A stretch of DNA of 64,000 nt from Balanoglossus misakiensis. Taxonomy: Eukaryota; Hemichordata. Position numbers and translations under genes: made by a program. The notes below the pieces were generated by a model, which had not been told where the DNA came from, did not search any database, and saw nothing but the letters and a program-made list of their open reading frames with translations. The DNA is taken from NCBI GenBank assembly GCA_040954595.2, contig CM082584.2, positions 5,270,001 to 5,334,000 on the forward strand, read 5' to 3'. Shown here one piece after another: positions 11,936-24,200 of the stretch (position 1 is its first letter; the number at the start of each line of letters is the position of its first letter).

Positions 11936-12294
11936 TTAGAGTAACGTGCAAACTGTACATCTTGTGACGGCGACCTGTTCGACGCCATTTTGTGGCTGCC
12001 CGGGTTGCGACGCCGACATCGTTCTGGTGTTATTTCTGGTGTTGGGAATTGACGGCGATGATTGGTAGACGGACGACTGAAGGCTGCTCACAATTTGTTG
12101 TGATTCTGTTTGTTGTGCCGGCGGTTGTTGCTGTTGTTGTTGTTGTTGTTGTGAGGACACCGGATCATTTGGTTGGCTTGGTAACACCTCCTTGGGAGAT
12201 TTCGGTTGAACGTAACGCGTAATTTGATCCATGATTTCTTTGTACTTAGCTACCAAGTCGGCATGGATACCACCACCACCATGCCCACCGATGC
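11936..12294 (-). CDS. ROCO gene last coding exon: TIR end, Gln-rich linker and CTLL CaaX box
   Basis: It begins after TTGCTAG with G-I-G-G-H-G-G-G-G-I-H-A-D, then a helix (DLVAKYKEIMDQITRY) that may close the TIR. A run of nine Gln (CAA/CAG codons, plus-strand 12122-12160 region) is followed by a Ser/Gln/Pro-rich linker. The protein ends R-C-T-V-C-T-L-L-stop (TAA at 11936-11938). Cys-Thr-Leu-Leu is a CaaX box with X=Leu, favoured by geranylgeranyltransferase I. A second Cys three residues upstream could be palmitoylated. Membrane anchoring is inferred. Confidence 0.85.
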
Positions 12295-15200
12295 CTAGCA
12301 ACAAAAGAATAATGATCATCAGCTGTATATCTTGTCAACATTTTTGGGGCGAAAACACTAAAATGAAAACCTAAAAGGGTGATGATTGTCTTATGCCCAT
12401 GTGCCAAACCAGAGACTCTGGTTACAAAAATTGTATGCAGTGAATGCCAATGGAGTGTGCTGTCCTAACAACAGACAAGATGGCGACGACCATAGTCTGT
12501 GTCAGAGATTGGAAGGTTTGTACACACAAAATTACACACCTGTGCATAAGATGATCGTCGGCCTTTAACACTAAAGAATGACTTGAAGCCATATATAACA
12601 TATTTGGCAAGGTGGTTTTTAAATCAATGTAAAATAAACTCCCAAAATGGAGTCAAAGGCTTATATGTCACTGAGATTAGACCACAGTCAACTTTTATGC
12701 AGAATATAAATATTCACTAGAATCTCAAATACGTTGAGGGCGCTATGTACCCTCCAGTTGTATCCAACATACATGAATGGCGAGAACTGTTCTCCAAAAC
12801 ATACACTCACCTCTCATTTGTACATAGATGAGTTGTGAAAAGACTAGAGACATTCCTCCCGGCGGTGGCCACGTCACTTTCTGGAACATGACTGGAATTA
12901 TTGGCTTCTTCAACAAATCAGCCAGACTGATTTCACGGTTACAATTGTGCGATACGATGTACTTGGGTGTTATACAAGCTATCACCACCTGAAAAAAAAC
13001 ACAACATCGATGAAATATTTAAGCAGATTGATAGTTGATGTCACGATTCAAAGTAATGCAGAACTGAACTCACTTTGAAGCTATGCTACTTAATCATTTA
13101 TCCAGGAAAAGGATTTACTATACTCTGGCTAGCTGAGCTAAACTCCGGCGAGACTGGGCCAGGGACCGGGATTGCATGTTTGTTTAGTGGGAATGCATGG
13201 GTGTGGTCATCTGGCACAATGACTGTGTAATGCTGCAAAAGGTTATTTCCATGATACCAACGTAACTTAGTAATACTAGGATGTATACTGCACAATAGGC
13301 TGTGTTGATTGGGTATTTCCAGGGGCTTTCGTGAATTATACAAGAAATTGCAGTTTGTTTGTAAATTTAATATATTCGAAAAATAGCCAAAACTTGCAGC
13401 TAATGGAGCTTTAAACAATACGCGGTATTGGGGATGAATAACAAGCTCTATTTTAGTGTAAATCTCACAGTACCTTGCAGTTTCTGAGTCCTTCATCAAT
13501 TCTCTCATAAAGCGTATCTCCTCCACCCATTTGACCAATATCCATCCAACATTGGAATCCACTTTTCTCCAATCGATCTCGCAATCTCTTCACTTCATCC
13601 TGGATGCCCCAATTGTAACTGATAAACACCGATGGTGGTGCAACTGATGACTCTAAAATACACAAATAATAAAAGAAAAACATCCTTTATTACATGGTAT
13701 AAACATGCATGAAGATTTTCTCGGGGTATGTGGCTGACTGATTTGGGCACTGCATGCTTCTTTGGGGTGGGGTGAAATTACAGACCACAATGTGATTATA
13801 AATGCATTGGAATTTACTTAGATTAGGCAAAATAGCCTTTATGTGTGTAACGACCATTGTTATTATTGACAAATGAATTATAGTCCGGACTTGAATTAAA
13901 ATTTTGCACCATAACAGTGCAGACTATATACTCATAGGTAGTGTTAATAAGCTGGATACTGGGCATATCATCATGTTTCAGGAATTTGAACAAGAAACTG
14001 CAGTAGACACCCAAAACAAAAATACTGAAAACGTAGCAAAAAATTACAGCTAATGAAGCTTTAACCTACCTTGTCCTTTGTGGATGATATCAATGACGTC
14101 TTCTCTGTGCATTTGTTCAAGACATGTCAACATCATTTCAATCGACAAAGTGGTATTGCCACTGCTGTAGATCCAGTCGGTAATCATTTCCAATGCGGGA
14201 TTCACTTCATCGGCAAACTTCTGGATCTTGGCCTTTTTGTAACCTGTAAAGACAAAAGGGTGGTTGTTGTTAAGGGAGATTGTCTTTGACACTGTGCTTG
14301 GACGTCATGGGACCACTACAGCCTACACATGGAATATTTTTCAAAAAAATGGAGTGAGGGCAAAACTATTAAGAGTGTACAGTTTATCATGATGTACATT
14401 ACAATTATTACATTTCTCAGCTGTTTTGTTATGCTACATTAAAATATTTATAAGGAAATGTGACAGTGTTGTTCATAAACAGACAAGTTGAACAGGAACT
14501 GAGCTGCCAACAGTCTACCTCAAAAGTGGCGTTTACTAAACACCAACGCTAAACTACATGAGTGTCATGGCAACAATACAGGGAACTGGTTACCATAGCA
14601 ACTATTAAGGTCACAGTGCGCTATAACAAGAACGAATAGTGAGTTGCTGGAGTAACAATGCATAATTTTGTATTATTTGCTAATATTTTTGACATTTAGC
14701 TTGGAAATGTCACCATGAGTCAAATACAAGCTATTGCATCTCAAGTATTTTCCTCAATTGAGCCAGCAAAATAATATTAGAAAATTATATATTTACAATA
14801 TGCAAAACCCAAAATATTTGTGTGTTTCCATATTCTACTGATGATATTTATGTGAAAGGGTTAAGATCACCATTACCTAATTTTTCAGCCAACGCAAGCC
14901 AATCAGATCCTTCTGATCCTGCATTGAGTAACTTAGCAACACCTTTCATCCATGAAGGTAATTCTTCTTCTAACATTCGGATGTTACCGTCAAGGTGATG
15001 GTTGATTGGTGGAGGTGCAACAACTGTAACATGAAAATAAAACAATTGGTAATGAGTCACTTCCAGTTTAAAACACCATTGTACAGTCAAACCTGTGTTA
15101 GTGGTCACCTCCATATATAGGAAACCTGTCTGTAGTGGCCACTTAGTTAAGGTCCCTTTGCAATTTATATGTACATTAATTGACCTGTCTATAAAGGCCA

Positions 15201-18200
15201 CCTGTCTATAAAGACCAGTTTAGGAAAGTCCCTTGACTGGCCACTATAGACAGGTTTGACTGTACACACAAAAACCTGTGTATAAATAGGCCCATAGAAA
15301 TATGTGAATTCCAATGAACACACTGCCTATTTAATTACCCCCGGTATTTGTATCGCTGTCACAAAATTTGTCCTGCACCTATTATCCACAGAACACTGCT
15401 GTAGTCTGTGTGCGACATTTTATTCCAGACTCGGCCTATTGCGCAACACACATATAACAGAAATACAAATTGCCCTGAAGTATAATATGTACTCAAACTC
15501 ACTCTGCGTTGCTTTGGATGGGAACCACTTTTTAAAACCAGCCGTCTTGATACGTCTGTGATCGCAGAGCACCATTTTGTTGTTCAAGCACTGATCCAGA
15601 TTCAGGAAGTGGACGTCTTTCTTGGAACCGCACGGACATTGGACGGAGAATTCGTACTTGACACGTTTCATCCACATTGCACGCAGATCGGCCAGAGTGG
15701 AATCCAGGAAATGGCGGACCTGGGAAGTCGATGGACAGGAATTGTTAGATGTCATGTTATTGTTTCCTCATGTATTTCTTGGCTTGAATGCTGACAAAGA
15801 CTTAGTGGTGATCTGCAGATCAGGTGTGTGATATGTTGGTGCCTTTACTATAATATGCATCTCAAGATTTGCACTAAGTGCTGTAAAAGTATTAACCAAT
15901 CTGCCACCCACCGCCCCTCCCTTGCTGACAAAGACGTAGAGGTGATCTATAATTCAGTTGTGTGATGTATTGGTGCCTTTATTCTTATCATTATGCATGG
16001 CGAGAAATTGCACTACCGGTATAATGCTGTAAAAGTAACCCAATCAACAAGACATTGAACTCAGGGTTGTTCAGTTAATTCAATCAACAAGACACTGCCA
16101 CCCCCTGTCCCTCCCTGCTTCAAAGTGGAACACTCCACACTACCCTTCCTCCCCCATTCCTTCCTTTCCCCTAACACCCACATTTAAATTTCCACCCACT
16201 TCTGCATCGACATACAATGATTACCTTGGCACAAGTATTGGGATTTGGTGGAAGGTCCTTGGTGTCTTCAGCCTCGTCATCTTCACCAATACATTCCACT
16301 CTCATCACAGTGACCTATAAGTCAAGGGATACATTCAGACTTGAGCATTTAACAGACATCTACACCTTCAAAGGTTTTGCTTGCTAGCAGAGGTAATTTT
16401 TGATACACCTTAAAATATTACCATTGCCCTTACTGCACTGCTATTGCTAGTGTACACTTGGCTGAATTGACTAAACATTCATGAAATGTCCGTGGGGTTC
16501 TGCTTGGAGATGACACCATGACTTGGAAGGGTGCCCTCTTTACGAAAAAGGTGTATTACAAAGTCAGATTTCACATAAGTTCTTTCTACCACCATGCGAC
16601 TATTTTGAACTCAGGATCAAAATTTCTTCCAGCTGCAAAAGGTACAGAATATCTGAAAAATCTTGGTGATTACCTTAATCCGTGCAAATCTTGCTGGTCC
16701 CATTTCTAATGCAAAGTCATGATCTTCATCGAGATAAAATCTTGCCATGCGATAGTACAATTTGGGTTCATGACCTCCCTGTTCTTGTGACCACCTGACA
16801 GCACGCGTCAATATTCGATGAAATAAACCATCTGCAAAAAATAACGTAGTTAAAAATCCCCTCCTGAATTTGCCAAAGAGTCATATATCTAAGTCTTTTC
16901 TTTCATTCCACTGAAAAATAGTCATTTGTCAGAAAATAACAATGCTGCTACACACAAGGACATCACTCAAATATTTAACACTGAATATAACAATTTGAAT
17001 GCCACATTTTTATCCTATCAAAATATAGTGCTAATATATTATATTAAAATCAGTATCATCAAGTGTTTGAGAATTTAAAACGACATAAAAAGTGCTACAA
17101 CATACCAGGCAGGAAGCCACCAAAGGTGATATAGAAAACAACATCAACTTTATCTGTAATCAATTCCTCTTTGTTGGGAAGGTGTCGTAATCTGGACGGA
17201 ACATAGTGACTTTTCTCAAACTTCGAACTCTCTATGGAATTCAACTGTAAACAAAAACAATGCAGTGATAATTAAAAGTATACGATCAGAAATATAGAAA
17301 TATAACGACAGTTACCATGGCAAACTAAGATCTAGCCAATCAAAAATTTTCACACGAAAGAGCACCACCATATGTTCTTAAGAGCTGTCAGATACACGGT
17401 TTTTGCCATTTATCGGACATATGTAAATTGGAGGTGACTATGTAACTATAATAGAATGACCAAACTGATGAGACAATTTCAATCTCTTCATCGTTTATTT
17501 TCAACAGAGACGGACTAAAGACAATAATTATTTCTTCTGTTTCTTTACGGTACATTCCAGTTCAAATTCATGTGTCCAATCTGTGTCTGGCTCATAAACT
17601 ACAATGTATATCCTGACTCCAACCACTTACATATTTAGGAGGCACTCTCTCACACAGTAAATCAAATTTCTCCATCAAACCAAGCAGGGTATTCTTCTGA
17701 TCCATGACATCTCTCCACATATGGTTAATCAGCCTGTCTTCTAAGATTCCTGCTTGGTCTAACTTTGCCCAGGAATCGATGAAAGTTGGCCACTGTAAGA
17801 TTGACAAGAAAATATTCATGTAGTAGACGATACTTCAATTCTATATGAAGCTGTATCAGACTTGTTATTACTGATCACTCTGTGAAGTCTCATATAGGAT
17901 AATTTGATCATCTTGTTTGATTCTCACAGGATATCCTATATCGAATAGCAACTGTACACCAACAACAAAAGATGAAAATTATACCTTGTCTATCTTAGAT
18001 TTAAACATGGTTCTTAAAGCCCCACAAGATGCCACTTTTATCATATTTTTAAGAGTAAAATACTTCAATCTTCTAATATCCTTATCTGATGTACAGCACC
18101 ATTTTGAACTTGTGAAGATTCTAATACACATACTAATGTGCACTCTTGCTATAGGATGCTGAATAAAGGGGTGTGGCACCTCTTCATTATTTAACTTGTT

Positions 18201-21200
18201 TTATATTAACACACGTACAGCCACAATCTGAGGTTGAAAATATGTTTGTGTATACCCATCACGTGGCTCTATGCAAAAAGAAAATGGCAGCTATTGGGGC
18301 TTTAAACCTTATTCAGTGTAACAAAAAAGGGCAAACAGCTGAGAAATGACCCAAATTTCACTGCATTTCATCATTTGATTCCTCTACTATATTGCCTTTT
18401 ACCAACACTGGTGATCCAATTCCTTCAACCACTCAGTCAATATAATGTCTTGTGACAATCATAATTCTCATTTCACTTCATCAATGTTTACTTGCATGAC
18501 TGAAGTCACTTACTTGCTTGTCAATGTCTTTGACAGTAATGACTCTCTTGAAGACATCAACCAACCACTGCGGTTTCAGAATGACAGTATTCTGCAAAGA
18601 GTCGTCTACGGCTCCACTGCCACCATAGTAGACGATGACCCCGAGGTCATGGTAGAACTGTAACATGGTTATCAGGCCTTCTCTGCTCTTAATGCCCAGC
18701 TCTTTACCTAATTCTGTGATCTGCAGAAAGAACGCACACAAGATAACATGATTTTTGGGGAAATATAGCTTTCATGCACATGTATTTGCATTTCCTTCAT
18801 CATGCATGTACGTGTGCGTCACACACACAACCACACACACACACATGGTTCAGTCCTCAACATCTGAAAGAGGTGACACTTCCACATCAGCCAGAGATCA
18901 GCATGACTTTATCTCTGTACGAGTATTTATCAATCAGCATGCAAGACTCACGTCAACCTCACATTTATCAGTCATTTCACACTGATTTCCTTCTTACAAA
19001 AGTCTTGAATGACAATACATGACGGTTTGCATTGTATACTAAAATTTGTTTACCAATATATCTGTATGTCTTCTCTGACACCAATACATGTACACACACT
19101 CACACTCACTTTCACACTCACATTCATGTTCACATTAACACTCACACTGGCACTCCCATTCACACATACATAATTACATACCTGGTTCAGCGACAAGTAG
19201 AAGGTATTATTTTCAATATATTCAGCTATTTTCTGTTCAAACTTCAACCACTTGATTGGCATCTGTTCTCCCATATAGGGCTCCCCACTGGCCACTTCTT
19301 CGATGTGTTTCCTCAATTTGCCCACCTGTCAAGACAGATACATTGAAAGCATGTTATACACTATAAACACTTTATTTTCGCGAGCAATAAATTTTCGCGA
19401 AATGCACGAGAGCCAAAATAGCATGAAAATAAAAAGTCGCGTAAATTGTTTTGAAGATAACGATGCAGTGAGTGAAATAAGAGAACGCGAAAATTAATAC
19501 TCGCGAAACAGTGGCCTCTCTCGATATCGCGAAAATTTCAACTCGCGAAAATAATGTGTTTTACAGTATATCACATGTGATAAGTGTAACTGTGGATGAA
19601 ACATTGTATCATTTGTTACCATGGAGATTATTTACAGCATTGTCTCAAAGAGTTCCAACTACAGTTCCACTGGAACCAGATCAAACAAACATTCCTCTGT
19701 CTACTCACCTCTGAATCTTCGCCATCCTCAATGTTATTCTCCACAGCATAGTAATGATTCACAACATGCATGCAGTATGGCTTTCCTTTCAAATTCTCAC
19801 GGATTCTGTGGAATTTTTGCTCAATCTGAAAACAAACAAGTGTGACAAGTTAATTTAAAATATCTTACAAACCAACACAATACATAGGTAACTTTGTTTA
19901 TGGTATTAACGCAAACAAGAAATAAGCCTTTCAAAATTATAATCCACCAGTGTAGTCAATATAAAATGATTCAGAAAGATGTAATAACGCTGGTTTCAAT
20001 AATTTATTTAGACAAAGATCAAAGTAAGACTTGAATGGAAAATGGACAGTGTGCGAAAAGTAATTCAAAAGACATGTGGAAGTATAGGTATGTATCAGTA
20101 ATAACCAGAATTCAGAAGTTTATCAAAAAGTTTATAAAATAAATTAAGGACAATTTTTGAAGGGACAAAGGATGAGTTGTCAAGAGACACCAACCTTCTG
20201 TTTTCGGACTTTTTCATCTGGATCAACCGAGTTTTTGTGAGTTCCGACGATAAAGATTGGTGGTGATAAAGTCATATTGTCTGGACTGTTCCTCTGATTT
20301 GTTGCAGTATGTGCATGAATTGAACTCATCCAAAAATCCATGAAGTCCAGATTTGTCAGTTCACTGTCTTCATATATCACCTGAAATCGAGGCACACCAC
20401 AGAAACATGCTTGTATTATTGCAACGTTCCAATTCTGGCTGCCTGACATATGTTTTTATGTCGCACTAGGGGGTCAAATCACATTATAACAATTGCATTC
20501 TGGGTAAAAGGTCAACAACTGTAGTATTTGAAGGAATGATATGTTGACTGTATTTCATAAATCTCTTTGAGGCACACCACAGAAACATGCTTGTATTATT
20601 GCAACGTTCCAATTCTGGCTGCCTGACATATGTTTTTATGTCGCACTAGGGGGTCAAATCACATTATAACAATTGCATTCTGGGTAAAAGGTCAACAACT
20701 GTAGTATTTGAAGGAATGATATGTTGACTGTATTTCATAAATCTCTTTGATCAAAATTTGTCTTTGTAGTTAAACTCATTCAACTTTTTTTACATTTTGT
20801 TATTTTTTCTGTTACAAATTTCCAGAATTACTCAGTATCGTTTAAGATTATGAACGTCGTAAGGTATAGTCAAAATTGATCCTTGCTAGGATGAGAAAGC
20901 ATTTTTGTTTGGCCTAACTCTTCTCTACACCATGATGTCATTTAGGATGGCCCAATCACAGATGTCCTTCCTTACCTGTCCATCACCAATCCTCACTTGT
21001 GTTCTAGCAGGCGCATCAAGGTCATGGGTCAGATTGAACACAATAGTATACACGGCTCTTGAAGTCAGAAATACCTGTCAAAATGGCAACAAACCAGATA
21101 TATTTAGGACATGCAACTTGACAACTAATGCTGTAGTCAATTCAAGTGTCTGATAAGCTCTATGTCACAGACAGCAGAGCCAAATACTGTAAACCGGGAA

Positions 21201-24200
21201 ATTTTAGTGAACGATAAATTTCTGTGAACTTTGCATGGGCCAGATAAAAGCAAAAAAAAATAGTCGTATAGTTAAGACTTACTTGATGTGTTGTGTAATA
21301 AACTGCTTGACCAGCAAAATCCCAAATATTCAGAACAATATTTTTCTTGGCCGACTCTTTGATATCAGATTCTTCAACGTCCGGATTTTCAGCCTTATTC
21401 AATAGTTGAGTGACAAGTTCAGCAATCTTCTCTGGCATATCTTTCAAGAGATCATTGTCGGCCAAATTCTCATCGTCTGCGTTATCTAGTCCATCTTCTG
21501 ATTCTACTGACTGTAAAATATATGAAATAAAACATTTATTAACTTTTGACAATTAATTGGCGACGATTGTCTTAAAATGCGCATGTGCCAAACCAAAGAC
21601 TCTGGTTACAAAAATTGTATACAGGCAATGCCATAAGGCAGTGTGTTGTCCTAACAACAGACAAAATGGCCGTGACCATGTTGGAGATCGGGGAAAGACA
21701 GCAAATTGGGTGAAAAGAAGGGACAAAACTAAAGTCTACTATAGCATACGATGCATATGAAATATGGAAGGAAGCAAAGGCCATCCACTATTTGAATTAA
21801 TCGAATGCAAAATTTGCAGAACATTTGGTATGGATGTTATGTTTGTACACACAAAACTATGCAAATGGTTAATGTCAAGTTATTAGGTTAAAACTGAAGA
21901 GAAATTACTAATTACTCTACCAATGTCAATGTGTTTCTGTAATCAAAGACTTGGTCAAACTCAATCTTCATTACTCTTTTCATATTAAATAGCAATTTTG
22001 TATCCAGCGCTCACAAATAATTTGGTCTTTCAATTATATAATTACAATTAATGTTCTTTGTATTTTTCTTATGCCAGCTCTATTTTTGTAGTATCGCTTT
22101 GAGTGTGTGGTCACCCCACCTATAGGGTGACACAATATAGGGCAGGTGCAAAACTAGTATGTTATGTAAATTTGTCACACTGATTCAAAATACAATGTAC
22201 ATGCAGTAGCGCTCATTATTCAAATATACTGCAGAATTCTGAATACAAAAATGTAGTCTAGTTTTATTCAAAAGAAATCTACCCTTGAAATGTGTTCTTC
22301 ATACAAGATAATCAACTTGCATTGTGATTCTCTAAATATCTCAAATCTGCACCTGTGGCCCCAGCAGAAAATCTACACAAGAACTCTCTTTTAAAACCTG
22401 ACCTATATTCATAAACTGCAAAACCAGCGACCTAGCAGTCGATACAGCTCCGCTAAGATATTTTGCATTATAAAGTAAACGAGATATCTGCTTTAGAAAT
22501 CAATGGCACATTTTCTTGACAGCAGACAATTTGCTAAGCCGTAAAAATGATACATGTACACATAGGACTCAACCATCGGATAAAAGCTATAGCCTATTCA
22601 GTCCATAGAAGCTAAAAATATATAAAGCATTCACAATAAACACAGAACTTACCTGTGATTTGTTAGAATCAGTGTCTATCACTGCTTTCTTTTCCGTAAC
22701 ATTTTCAAAGTTTGATTTTTCCATTTTCTCATTAATTTCATCACTCTTTTCCTTTCCTTTCCTCTTCTTTTCAAGTAAATCTTGGACGATGTTATTGGCT
22801 ATGGCTCGCATGTACTCTTCCTCCAATCCTTCAGAGCCATCAAGGACACCCTTATTATGGATGCCCCCACTTTCCTCCCCCTCATCACTCTTATGAATCT
22901 GCCAGGCTTCAAACTTCTCAACGTTGATCTCACATGCTGCCATGGTATCTATGCCGTCTGTACTTTCTTCACGGGAATCATATCTGCAAGAAATGAATAT
23001 TTTTTTTTCACTTGTGCCACCAACTAAAAATTTGTGATTGGCAAAATTTGAATTTTCCATGGTAAAAGTTGCATGGGTGACTATGTACCTTTAAAGGTAT
23101 ACAGTCACCCCCAATTTACATATGCCCATATATGGCTGAAATGGAGATTTGAGCGTTCTAAAGAACATATGGTGGCCCCTTTTTTTTTCGTGTGTGCCAC
23201 CCACTGAAAATCTGTGATTGGCTAGATCTCAATTTGCCATGGTAACTATACTTAATTATCCATAGGTGACCATACACCTGTAAGAAACAGTCTTACTAGT
23301 TACCTTTGTCCTGTTAATGATTTCTTCAGACTAGTTTTACCAACTCTGTCTTGTCCGACCAGCATAAGTCTCGTGCGGAAGATTGGTTTGCTGCCTGATT
23401 TTGAGGCTTGCAAGAAAGCTTTCATGGACTCTGGTCCTCTGGCAAGAATCTCGGTGGGGGCCGCCTCTGTAAGAATTACAAATAATCAAATAAGACTAGG
23501 AGTATGAAATTGTCTGGTGTTATTGCAATAGTACACGCACTCCAAGAGGTTCCAAATGGTAACAGCTAAAGTCTAAAGTCTATGGATGTCATTAAGAATG
23601 TTTGTGTTGAAAAATCTGTCCTTGTTACAAAAATGCCCTGATTAGGGAGATACCCATAAGAACAGGTTTACTGAATTCAGTTTTTCAACAATAACAATGC
23701 TGATTACGAGATTTTTTTATAAAGTGATTTACAGAGTACATGTAGAACAAGAAACCCAGATGACACCCAAAACAAAAAATATTCAGAAAATATCCCAAAG
23801 TTCGAGTTACTGTACCTTTATTTTGTCGTGCATGTTTCACTTTATAATGTATGTTTATCTGACTTTGTTCCATCCAGGATGGCATCAATAGGGGGATATG
23901 TCCCTCTTTGCCAGAATATTTTGGGGTGATTCCAATCTGGCAAGGGGGGGGGGGGGATGTAATATCTCCAACATGTGAGCAACATCATTTTAAGGGGCGC
24001 TTGTCCCTCCTTCACTAATTGACATTCCAACATTTCAACAGGAGGTGACTCCCCCTGGGCCCTGTCTAGATGAAACACTAAATTCTCTACAGTACAAAAT
24101 ACACTTACCTGGATCAACAAATCTGACTTGTTTGGTCACCCCATAGACATCTATCAACGCCCACAAAGACTTCTCCTTGGACACGTCAACTTTGCTGGCA

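Noticed and set aside
19032-19346. Thr/His-rich + strand frame
   Set aside because: Produced by the CA-rich tract and by the antisense of a real ROCO exon (19182-19325).
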